From Bacillota bacterium (GTDB taxonomy: Bacteria > Bacillota > Clostridia > Christensenellales > SZUA-584), in NCBI GenBank assembly GCA_023408075.1, contig JAEYKW010000006.1, positions 62,001 to 126,000 on the forward strand: a stretch of DNA of 64,000 bases, given 5' to 3'. Below the pieces are notes generated by a model. That model saw nothing but the letters and a program-made list of their open reading frames with translations. It had not been told where the DNA came from and did not search any database. The position numbers and the translations under genes were made by a program. Below, in pieces: positions 8,936-16,881 of the stretch (its first letter is position 1; every line of letters begins with the position of its first letter).

Positions 8936-10000
8936 TTATAAGCAGTCCGTAATCAGCTTCCTAAAAGTCTCTTTTGTCCGCTCATAAGAAAAGTCTTTAA
9001 GGCGGCTGCGCTGCCCGGATATCACAGCCTCTCTGAGCTCCGTATCATTCATAAGCCTTTCAATAAGTTTGGCAGTCAATGCCGGATTCTTTTCATCAAC
9101 CACGATCCCGCTGTCTCCCATCGTGTCGGGAACCGCCGCCGCCTTGAACGCAATAACCGGCACATCAAAATGCATTGCCTCCAGCAAAGGGACGCAAAAC
9201 CCTTCGTGCTCGCTCATGCACAAGAATACATCGGCCAGCTTGTAGTAAGCAAGGATCTGGTCAAACTTTGTATGCCCCGTGAATATCACATCGCTGATGC
9301 CCAGCATGTGGATGTAACGCTTTAACTGCCTGTAATAAGCTTCTAAGCCATTATTAGAGCCTACAAGAAACAGACGCGATTTCTGATTGATGTAAGTTTT
9401 GTAAAAGGCAAAGGCTCTGATAATGTCTTCGTGTTTTTTGTTCGGCGCGATTCGCCCCACAAACAATATGTTAACCCAATCGTCATCATATTGCTTAAGT
9501 ATTTCCTGATTCGGGGTCTTGTCATAATCGTCAAACGGTACAATGATGGGCAGAACGTCAATCGGACACGCGTAGCCTGCTTCCCGCAGATCCGTTTTAT
9601 TATACTCAGAATCCGCAAAACAGCGCTCCACCTTGTCCTTTAAAAAATTGAGCCCCTCTCGCCCAAGGTATGTTAAATCGTAATTCGCTTTGCTGTACCC
9701 ATAGAAATACTCATAAGGCGTGATATTGTGATAAACCATGATTTTTCTTCCCGGATAGTCCGCTATTTGATAATTCAAATCCGTCCCTGTTGACATGTGA
9801 TAGAGTATAATGTCTTTCTTGTTGAGCTTTGGCAGGTGATTGATTTTTTTCGCCGTCCCCTTTTTCAATCTCGGGTCGATATTTTGAGCATAAATCTCCG
9901 TGTCGTAACTGAGCTCCTCTATCAAACGGCGTACCGCGATCGTATCATTTCCGACAGCGTCACCAAAAGCGATGGTAGACAGCAATTGTACAATGCGCAT
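8936..10000 (-). CDS. Glycosyltransferase family 4
   Basis: A 354-residue GT-B enzyme. It begins MRIVQLLSTIAFGDAVGND, a start seen in GT4 enzymes of ABC-transporter-dependent polysaccharide loci. The donor domain starts at FVGRIAPNKKHED, and SEHEGFCVPLLEA carries the EX7E acids. The ATG at 10000 follows GGAG, and it lies three bases after the stop of the small coiled-coil protein at 10004-10432. The family assignment is secure. The linkage made is unknown. Confidence 0.87.
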   Translation of the reverse strand: MRIVQLLSTIAFGDAVGNDTIAVRRLIEELSYDTEIYAQNIDPRLKKGTAKKINHLPKLNKKDIILYHMSTGTDLNYQIADYPGRKIMVYHNITPYEYFYGYSKANYDLTYLGREGLNFLKDKVERCFADSEYNKTDLREAGYACPIDVLPIIVPFDDYDKTPNQEILKQYDDDWVNILFVGRIAPNKKHEDIIRAFAFYKTYINQKSRLFLVGSNNGLEAYYRQLKRYIHMLGISDVIFTGHTKFDQILAYYKLADVFLCMSEHEGFCVPLLEAMHFDVPVIAFKAAAVPDTMGDSGIVVDEKNPALTAKLIERLMNDTELREAVISGQRSRLKDFSYERTKETFRKLITDCL

Positions 10001-10003
10001 GGC

Positions 10004-10432
10004 CTACTCCTCAGCCTTGCCGTTAAGCTGTTTTTCCAACGTTTCAACGCGCTGTATCAGTTTCTCAATCTGCTGCTTGTCCTTCTTCTCTTCCTCTATG
10101 TAATAACGAAGCGAGTTTGTCACCTTGGTCACACAAATATTAAATTCCGATTGATCGGTCACAATAGGTGCTATATAAAACCTCGTCAGCTTTCTAATTG
10201 TTTTCTTTATGAACACAGCAATTGGATTGCCTGTAATCGGCTTGTTCGGCTGCAACAAACAGACACGGTTCATCTTTTCCGCGTTATCCGCAAAGAAATC
10301 AAAGTCAAAGCAATCGTACACATGGCTGCTTTGTTTGGGCCTGCCGGACTCGAAAGCCAGTATTTCTTTATCGAGGCCCTTTTCCTTTATTTCCGCCCGA
10401 ATCTCCTGCATGATCTTTCCGATATCAACCAT
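10004..10432 (-). CDS. Small protein resembling the N-terminal region of the locus methyltransferase
   Basis: A 142-residue protein with no recognisable catalytic domain. It opens with an amphipathic MQEIRAEIKEKG segment. Near residue 75 it has IAVFIKKTIRKLTRF, then a QSEFN element, and it ends in a charged coiled coil (about 105-138). The methyltransferase at 14000-15106 carries the same arrangement before its catalytic domain: KVFIKRCMRKLIRF, then QSHFN, then a coiled coil. I infer a stand-alone scaffold or membrane-proximal partner, possibly for chain-length control or enzyme assembly at the membrane. The ATG at 10432 follows AAGGAG. The function is unproven. Confidence 0.7.
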   Translation of the reverse strand: MVDIGKIMQEIRAEIKEKGLDKEILAFESGRPKQSSHVYDCFDFDFFADNAEKMNRVCLLQPNKPITGNPIAVFIKKTIRKLTRFYIAPIVTDQSEFNICVTKVTNSLRYYIEEEKKDKQQIEKLIQRVETLEKQLNGKAEE

Positions 10433-10575
10433 TTATAATTTCTCCTTAATTTGCACGCCAATATAAGTGCAATATCTGAGCTTTTATCGTCTCCAGTAAC
10501 TTATCATTCATTCTTATAGAATTAATTGCACAGCATCATAGCGCTTCAATGCTTTATTGTTCATCCCCAAATCCG

Positions 10576-11352
10576 TTAGAGCTCTTCTGCAAAATGTCTC
10601 TTCAATTTGTTAAACGTTAAAAATCCGACTACCAGCAAAAATAGAGCAATGCCCACCGCAATGCCCAGGTTTCCCATATCCGGCACTTTACCAAAATAGA
10701 GAATATCACGATAGGCAAGAATCACAGAGGTCATCGGATTTATATAGAAATAAACTCCAACTTCCGGGCGCAATTTGTCAATTGAATAAAGCACGGGCGT
10801 GAGATACATCCAAATCATCGATAAGACACCCAAAATGTGTTCCATATCCCGGAAATACACGGTGATGGATGAAGACAAAAATGCAATGCCTAAAGCCATA
10901 AGGTATTCTACCAGCATTACAATAGGTAAACACAGCAAGGCCAAAAATGATACTTGTATGCCGGCTATAATCACGACAACAAAAACGATAATAAAGCAAA
11001 GCAGCATATTTACAAAAGCGCTGGTCACATAAGATATCGGCAAAACCTCATATGGAAAATATATCTTGGTGACCAGACCCTTTTGGCTCCAAACGCTAGT
11101 TGAACCACCGGTAAGACTCGTGGAGAAAAAAATCCAAGGGATTAAGGCGACAAACAAAAAGAGATAGTATTTGTCTATGCCGGCGTCTAATATATATGTA
11201 AATACAATTGAGTAGATTAACATCTGACATATAGGGCTTATAAAAGTCCATAAGAAACCCAACGCCGATCCTTTGTATTTACCGCGAAGCTCTTTTTTGA
11301 TTAAGCTCATGATCATCGCACGATAATCATAAAGTTCCCTGATTGCTTTCAT
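10576..11352 (-). CDS. wzm: ABC-2 type polysaccharide export permease (Wzm-like)
   Basis: A 258-residue membrane protein with six predicted helices. It begins with the cytoplasmic RDLLKRELRGKYKGS-type segment (here SLIKKELRGKYKGSALGFLW near residue 15) that defines Wzm/TagG permeases. With the Wzt-type ATPase at 15157-16509 it would export a completed undecaprenyl-linked glycan across the cytoplasmic membrane. In most loci wzm and wzt are adjacent; here three genes (two GT4 and a methyltransferase) lie between them. A weak promoter upstream (11467-11495) suggests it may also be transcribed separately. Confidence 0.9.
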   Translation of the reverse strand: MKAIRELYDYRAMIMSLIKKELRGKYKGSALGFLWTFISPICQMLIYSIVFTYILDAGIDKYYLFLFVALIPWIFFSTSLTGGSTSVWSQKGLVTKIYFPYEVLPISYVTSAFVNMLLCFIIVFVVVIIAGIQVSFLALLCLPIVMLVEYLMALGIAFLSSSITVYFRDMEHILGVLSMIWMYLTPVLYSIDKLRPEVGVYFYINPMTSVILAYRDILYFGKVPDMGNLGIAVGIALFLLVVGFLTFNKLKRHFAEEL

Positions 11353-11466
11353 TTATCGTAATTATCTCCTACATTGTCTTTTTTCATACCGATTAATACC
11401 TCCATACGAAGAACCTTTGGCTGAGCTCAATATCTTTGTACCGGTTTTAACAAAATCAATCTTCAA

Positions 11467-11495
11467 TATACAGAACTTGGTTGCTTGAAAGTCAA
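11467..11495 (-). promoter_or_regulatory. Weak candidate promoter upstream of the export permease
   Basis: TTGACT and TGTATA with 17-base spacing on the minus strand, about 115 bases before the permease ATG. The -10 is poor. The gap 11353-11598 holds nothing else that I can support. Confidence 0.35.
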
Positions 11496-11598
11496 AAAAA
11501 TAAAGCAATGCCTTTTATGCTCTAATTACATTTATTTTGAATATCAGCTATCCACGGGAAAAATTCTTTAAAGACAGATACCATTTCATTTAATACCC

Positions 11599-12915
11599 CT
11601 AAGGCAAATTCATATAATCCAGCTTTTTCATCAAGCTCTTTATATAGTCCTCATTATAATGAAATAGCATAAAGCGGTCAACCAATAAATCTGCGTATTC
11701 CTTCCGGTACGTTCCTGTCTTAAGCTGTTCAAAAAACCTTTTGTATCTTTTTGCATTCAATGGCAAGTCGTAGTTTTGCATTGAGTATATAACAGCATGC
11801 TTCCCTTTTTGAAGCAAGTCACAGTGAACAGTTAAATTTTCAATGGCTTCACAGATCTCTTCAATTTCAGTTTCTCCATATCCAACCTTTATGACAAACT
11901 CATCAGGATATTCTCTGAAAGTGCCATTATCAGTCACAACGACGGGTTTCCCCATCCCCAGCATTCTATGAAGGCTTGCCGATGTCTCGCCTTGCGTTGG
12001 ATATCTCAAATTAAAACAAAAATCGCATGCCCCCATATATTTTTTAAACATCTCCAAATCGGTATAGCCTGTAACAACGACCTCATTCTCTAAACCCAAT
12101 TCTTTGCATGCACCTTCCACATCAATACCTTTGACTTCTCCAACAATATAAAACTTGAATTTTTTTGTGTTATTCTTCTTTTTATAGATCTTCAATGCCA
12201 TTATTATTTGTATAATCCTTTTAGGCGCAGAAGCAAAACCAAAAGACCCCATTACTATGTCATCCAAGTCTATGTTAAGCTTTTTTCTGCATTCTTGTTT
12301 ATACAAAGCAGGGTCTTCAATGATGTCACTTGTATGCAAAGGTATCTTCACAATCGGAACTTCCGGGCGAATCCCCTGCACCATCTGTTTTGCAAAATCC
12401 GAATGAACAATAACAGCCGTCGCATTATCAATAATATGCTTGTTCACTGTGTATTTCATTGAATTCGCTTCCCACGGAGGCGGGCACTGTCCTTCAAGAA
12501 AACGTATTGCCCGACGCTTCCCCTCATCACCATGGCAATACTCCATAATACGAATATACTCATCCCATTTCCATTTCACCAATGTGTCTTCAGCAACAAA
12601 ATTGTGCAAGGATACATCATGAAGTTCACATATGCCCGGAAAATCGAAAAACGTTTTTACAATTTTAGAATGAGCTCCAGCGTGATTCCCCACATGATAG
12701 AGGAGAAAATCATACTGCTTGCGTATATCCTCTTGATAAATAGATTCTATCGGAAATATTTTAAATCGGCTTGCAATCTCCCGATTGGTGACCCGTTGAC
12801 AATCTACGAACAGATCTACATCCATGTGTTTGACAAGATTGACAACGAGCTCTTCACTGAAATCTGAAATTCCTGACTTAATCGGATTAAATGGGGAAAA
12901 ATATGCAACCTTCAT
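11599..12915 (-). CDS. Glycosyltransferase family 4
   Basis: A 438-residue GT-B enzyme, longer than its neighbours because of a C-terminal extension of about 50 residues. The N-terminus is YFSPFNPIKSGISDFSEEL, the small-residue loop of GT4 enzymes. The donor domain has MGSFGFASAPKRI in place of the usual G-R-x-x-x-x-K-G, and the EX7E region reads LRYPTQGETSASLHRMLG, an atypical form in which the first acid lies in GETSAS. This variant is familiar from mannosyl/rhamnosyl-type GT4 enzymes. The ATG at 12915 follows GGAGG. It lies 13 bases after the next GT4 gene, in one transcript with wzt. Confidence 0.82.
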   Translation of the reverse strand: MKVAYFSPFNPIKSGISDFSEELVVNLVKHMDVDLFVDCQRVTNREIASRFKIFPIESIYQEDIRKQYDFLLYHVGNHAGAHSKIVKTFFDFPGICELHDVSLHNFVAEDTLVKWKWDEYIRIMEYCHGDEGKRRAIRFLEGQCPPPWEANSMKYTVNKHIIDNATAVIVHSDFAKQMVQGIRPEVPIVKIPLHTSDIIEDPALYKQECRKKLNIDLDDIVMGSFGFASAPKRIIQIIMALKIYKKKNNTKKFKFYIVGEVKGIDVEGACKELGLENEVVVTGYTDLEMFKKYMGACDFCFNLRYPTQGETSASLHRMLGMGKPVVVTDNGTFREYPDEFVIKVGYGETEIEEICEAIENLTVHCDLLQKGKHAVIYSMQNYDLPLNAKRYKRFFEQLKTGTYRKEYADLLVDRFMLFHYNEDYIKSLMKKLDYMNLP

Positions 12916-12928
12916 TCAACACCTCCTC

Positions 12929-13984
12929 TTACAGCGTTTGAGTCAGCCTCTCGATAACATTGTCCCATGTAATATCTTTTACTTTGTCGTATCCCATTTC
13001 TCCAAGAATCTTGCATTTGTTTTTTTCACAATAAAGTTCATTGATTGCCGCCCCGATTTCCTGAGGACTGCTGCCACAAACATAGCCATTGGCACCGTCT
13101 TCAACAAACTCAAGTACACCTCCGGAATCTTTACATGTCACAATCGGTTTTCTTGAAAAAAAAGATTCAAGAGTCACATATCCATAATCTTCGTCCACCG
13201 GTGCAAAAAAGACCGCAAAAGCATTGGAGTATAGCTGCAACAAGTCATCATTCGAAACAAATCCCATAAACTCTACACGTTTTGCAACTTTATATTCTAC
13301 CGCCAAATCTTTAAGGTTTTCCATTTCTGGTCCCCTGCCAACTATCTTAACCTTTATTTTTTTGTCACAATAACAGAGCGACCGGAGCAACAATTCGTTT
13401 CTTTTTAAGCGATCCAATCTACCTACGGACAAGATATAATCACTGTAATCTTCACATATATATCTTCCCGCCATCGAAGGTGGGTGATAAAGCGGTTTAG
13501 AATTTATTCCGTTATATTTTAATAATCTTGCCGATACATTGTTGGAAATCGTAAAAATATTCTTGCATTCACCCATAGAAATTTCATCAAAATTCTCAAC
13601 ACGCTTTTTCATTTCAATTCCGTGCTCTGCATGGCTTAAGCCGTGTGAGGTCTTAAATAGATCATAAACCTGCCTGAATTGGTGTATCACCCAAGCAACC
13701 TTATTGCTATGTATAGCTCCATATGAGGGGAACTTCGTTCCAATAACCAAATCGATCTTTCCACCGTTGCTCTCAGTAATATCCAGCATACGCCACATCA
13801 ACATACTGTCATATAAGCTGTTTTCCGGATGCCACTTATATGGCATCTGTATTAAATCCGCATCAAAACCTTTTTGACGCAGATTCTTAACCAAGTATTC
13901 AACAAGTAATTCTGCACCGCCTCTGACAAACGGTACCTGAGCATGAAGGACCGCTATTCTTTTTTGACTTTTACTTTTATTCAT
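12929..13984 (-). CDS. Glycosyltransferase family 4 (WbdB/WbpY-like)
   Basis: A 351-residue GT-B enzyme. The N-terminus reads HAQVPFVRGGAELLVE and continues with a PYKWHP element and a WRMLDI segment. This combination is typical of GT4 enzymes coded next to Wzm/Wzt exporters that build D-rhamnan- or mannan-like chains. The donor domain begins at SVGRLDRLKRNELL, and DEDYGYVTLES holds the EX7E acids. I chose the ATG at 13984 over the preceding in-frame TTG. GDP-D-rhamnose made by the gmd/rmd genes at 35.5-37.5 kb is a plausible donor, but that is inference from context only. Confidence 0.83.
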   Translation of the reverse strand: MNKSKSQKRIAVLHAQVPFVRGGAELLVEYLVKNLRQKGFDADLIQMPYKWHPENSLYDSMLMWRMLDITESNGGKIDLVIGTKFPSYGAIHSNKVAWVIHQFRQVYDLFKTSHGLSHAEHGIEMKKRVENFDEISMGECKNIFTISNNVSARLLKYNGINSKPLYHPPSMAGRYICEDYSDYILSVGRLDRLKRNELLLRSLCYCDKKIKVKIVGRGPEMENLKDLAVEYKVAKRVEFMGFVSNDDLLQLYSNAFAVFFAPVDEDYGYVTLESFFSRKPIVTCKDSGGVLEFVEDGANGYVCGSSPQEIGAAINELYCEKNKCKILGEMGYDKVKDITWDNVIERLTQTL

Positions 13985-13999
13985 CAAAAAACCCCATAT

Positions 14000-15106
14000 T
14001 TATTTTCTTGCCGCTATGGCATAATCTCTCTCTCCAAAAAGTACATTGTTGATTCTATTTACATCATCAGCGTTTTGATTTTCAATAGATAAGTTAAGCG
14101 GGTACCTTGAATATTCACAGGAAATCCTTTCAACATGCTGATAGGCCGCTGCTTTAAATAAATACTCAAGCGATAAATAATGAACGGGCTTCATATGATC
14201 CATATCAATATAGAAATTCAGATATGTGGATAATGTTTCCGGATTCTGTGTTTCGATTATAAAATGGCAGCCGGGTTTAAGCTTTAAATAAGCCAGATTA
14301 ATTAAGGCGATCACATAATCGCTGTTTAGATGCTCAACCACTTGTCCCATAAAAAGCCCACCCAAAGAGCAATTCTCGAGAGATTCCAAATGTGTGATAA
14401 TGTCCGTTTTTATTACACGAAATCCTCTGTCTTGGCAATAAGCCACAAAATCAGAATTAAGGTCAACACCATAACTGCTTATGCCTTTGTCAAACATAAG
14501 TTCTAAGAACTCCCCCCGGCCACAGCCTATATCGACCACTTCCCCGCCGCCGGTACGTTCAAAATACTGTAAATATTGTCTTTGGCGCTCTTTAATTTCA
14601 TCTCTTGACCCCCTAAAGGAATCTTCAAAATCAAAATAGTCCAAATGGGAGTATTTTTTTATGAGCGTAGGATCGCACGAATAATTGTTTCTTTCTTTTA
14701 TTTGCTCTAACTCATTTAAAATCCTGCAATAATCATTACGAATATTGATATAGTTATCCATCCTTCTTTCCAATTCAGAGCATCTGTCGTCAATAGAACC
14801 CCAGATCGTCATTGTTGCATCCAAGATGCTGTCATTAAAATGGCTTTGCCGCTCAGTCATCGGCTTTATATACCACCCAAAGAAAAATCTTATTAATTTT
14901 CTCATGCATCTCTTAATAAAAACCTTAAGCTTGTTTCCTCCGAGATCAACGAAATCATGTTGAATCCTACAGGAATCCGCCCCACCAAAATTTCTGTTCA
15001 CATTTTCACGCAACTCATCCGATTGCATGCCCATCACCCCTGAATTCTCCAATGCAGACATTTTTATTTTTGTTTTTTCAATAATATCTTTCTGATAATT
15101 ACTCAC
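14000..15106 (-). CDS. Class I SAM-dependent methyltransferase with N-terminal coiled coil (WbdD-like context)
   Basis: A 368-residue protein. Residues 1-130 hold an IKRCMRKLIRF basic patch, QSHFN and a coiled coil. After that comes a Rossmann methyltransferase with VVDIGCGRGEFLELM as the SAM-binding loop, GVDLNSDF for the ribose hydroxyls, and QVVEHLNSDYVIAL. In ABC-exporter loci such enzymes cap the non-reducing end of the glycan, which sets chain length and creates the mark recognised by the exporter's sugar-binding domain. Its position directly after wzt supports that role. The start is GTG at 15106 with AAAGGAG seven bases upstream. No kinase domain is present, unlike the classical WbdD. 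Confidence 0.82.
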   Translation of the reverse strand: MSNYQKDIIEKTKIKMSALENSGVMGMQSDELRENVNRNFGGADSCRIQHDFVDLGGNKLKVFIKRCMRKLIRFFFGWYIKPMTERQSHFNDSILDATMTIWGSIDDRCSELERRMDNYINIRNDYCRILNELEQIKERNNYSCDPTLIKKYSHLDYFDFEDSFRGSRDEIKERQRQYLQYFERTGGGEVVDIGCGRGEFLELMFDKGISSYGVDLNSDFVAYCQDRGFRVIKTDIITHLESLENCSLGGLFMGQVVEHLNSDYVIALINLAYLKLKPGCHFIIETQNPETLSTYLNFYIDMDHMKPVHYLSLEYLFKAAAYQHVERISCEYSRYPLNLSIENQNADDVNRINNVLFGERDYAIAARK

Positions 15107-15156
15107 TATTTTGCTCCTTTAACCACTTTCAATTTAAATATAGAATGCATGCTGTT

Positions 15157-16509
15157 TTATTTCCCGGCAATTTCCCAATTGTGATCTATTCTTACAAATC
15201 CGATATCCTGAATATCAGAATACATTTCAATCTGATAAGCACCTTTATACCAATCCAATGCCACTTCAAATCCCTCCTGTAAAGCAACGTCGAGCGAATA
15301 TATTCCAGGCAGCAAGTTCAATTTGTCAAACGTAATATATACATGTCCCTTACTTTCAAGTACGAAGTCAGAATACTTGTCCAGCAGCGAATTTGTACCA
15401 TAAGCGCATAAATTGTCATTTCTATAAAAGCCGAAGCCAACGACCGGCATGTCAATTGTCTTATAGACCTCGTACTCAATATCAAAAACAGCTTTCTCGC
15501 CTGTTTTAAAAATCTGAGTTTTCTTATGGGCAGCATTATATGACGCAATCGATACGATTCTTCCTTCTCCCGTCCCAAATCTTCTGGGTTCCTCCTCAAT
15601 TGCAGTCTCTTCAACAATCTCCGGCTCGACTTCTGCTATTGGATCATCCTCTTTCGGGATGCCTGCATCCGAATTTTCCGCATGCACATGATCCGCAGCT
15701 GCATTGTTTAAATTAGAATTATTCGTATCTGTGTTTTCTTCTTTTAGACGTTGAGCTTCCCGCTCAAAGGACTCCACTCTCTTCTGCCCCATAAAGTCAA
15801 GATATTGTCTGTGTACGGTTCTCGTATCTCCGCTTTCTTCTATTTTTCCATCCTTAAGCCATATGCTTCTATCACAGAACTGTTCAATCTGGCCCAAAGA
15901 ATGCGACACTATAACGATGGTCGTACCCTTTGCTTTGACTTCTCTCAACCTATTAAAACATTTCGCCTGAAAATTCGCATCGCCAACGGCTAATATTTCA
16001 TCTATTAATAAAATATCTGCATCAACATTTATCGCTACAGAAAATGCGAGACGCATATACATGCCCGACGAGTAAGTTCGTACAGGATTGTCAATATATT
16101 CGCTAAGCTCAGAAAAATCAATGATCTTTTTCAATCTGCCGTCTATTTCTTTTTTGCTTAATCCGAAAATCGAGGCGTTAATGTATATATTCTCTCTCCC
16201 GCTCATATCCGGATGAAATCCAGCGCCAAGCTCCAAAAGGCTTGAGACTCTCCCGTCAAGCTTTATCGAACCGCTTTCCGGAAACATAATTTTCGTCATC
16301 AGCTTTAAGAGGGTACTTTTCCCACTTCCGTTTTCACCGATAAGACCGACTGCCTCGCCTTTCTCAATATTTAGAGTTACCCCTTTAAGGACCCATCTAT
16401 CCTCATAAGAGTTACGCTTTCTAAATATTATCCGCTCTTTCAGGCTATTCCCTTTGTCATAATAAACCTTGAATTTTTTTGTTACATCCTTTATCTCAAT
16501 GACACTCAT
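15157..16509 (-). CDS. wzt: ABC export ATPase with C-terminal carbohydrate-binding domain (Wzt-like)
   Basis: A 450-residue cytoplasmic protein. The N-terminal ~235 residues are an ABC ATPase: Walker A GENGSGKST, signature YSSGMYMRLAF, Walker B ILLIDEILAVGD. An acidic, low-complexity linker (about 240-310, rich in Glu/Asp/Asn) follows. The last ~140 residues form the beta-sandwich seen in Wzt proteins that read a terminal modification on the glycan before export (FDIEYEVYKT..., GVALQEG-type strand, and an HNWEI end). It is first in its transcript, behind a good promoter, followed by the methyltransferase. It works with the permease at 10576-11352. The extended CBD implies a capped chain. Confidence 0.92.
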   Translation of the reverse strand: MSVIEIKDVTKKFKVYYDKGNSLKERIIFRKRNSYEDRWVLKGVTLNIEKGEAVGLIGENGSGKSTLLKLMTKIMFPESGSIKLDGRVSSLLELGAGFHPDMSGRENIYINASIFGLSKKEIDGRLKKIIDFSELSEYIDNPVRTYSSGMYMRLAFSVAINVDADILLIDEILAVGDANFQAKCFNRLREVKAKGTTIVIVSHSLGQIEQFCDRSIWLKDGKIEESGDTRTVHRQYLDFMGQKRVESFEREAQRLKEENTDTNNSNLNNAAADHVHAENSDAGIPKEDDPIAEVEPEIVEETAIEEEPRRFGTGEGRIVSIASYNAAHKKTQIFKTGEKAVFDIEYEVYKTIDMPVVGFGFYRNDNLCAYGTNSLLDKYSDFVLESKGHVYITFDKLNLLPGIYSLDVALQEGFEVALDWYKGAYQIEMYSDIQDIGFVRIDHNWEIAGK

Positions 16510-16732
16510 TAATGCCTCCGCTCATTATGTCTGTAAACAATACGATTCTGCTAACCATTGTCCCGCCAGTTATCACATATTCTCGACATGCACCTGCTAA
16601 TCGCAACTCATATTTCAACCTATAACAATATCTTCTCCGTAGGCACCTTAAAACCATCCTAATATTATATCACTTTAAATATTTCGTAAAACTATGTATG
16701 CCCAGTATTTATAACATATATACAACTTTAAT

Positions 16733-16760
16733 ATTATACGGTCTTTCTTTCTAACGTCAA
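16733..16760 (-). promoter_or_regulatory. Promoter for the wzt transcript
   Basis: TTGACG and TATAAT with 16-base spacing on the minus strand give a leader of roughly 215 bases before the wzt ATG. The gap 16510-16881 is very AT-rich and holds no gene. I see no riboswitch-like structure in the leader. Confidence 0.65.
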
Positions 16761-16881
16761 CCGCAAGACAAAATATAGAATATTCCGAATCCATACTTCC
16801 ATTCAAATATGTTTTCATGCAAACTTTCGAATACACCTGCACGACATTCTATGCCTTCTATAGTCTATTTTCAAGCTCACC

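Noticed and set aside
16510..16881. Riboswitch or other leader RNA ahead of wzt
   Set aside because: Very AT-rich and no conserved aptamer-like helices could be recognised.
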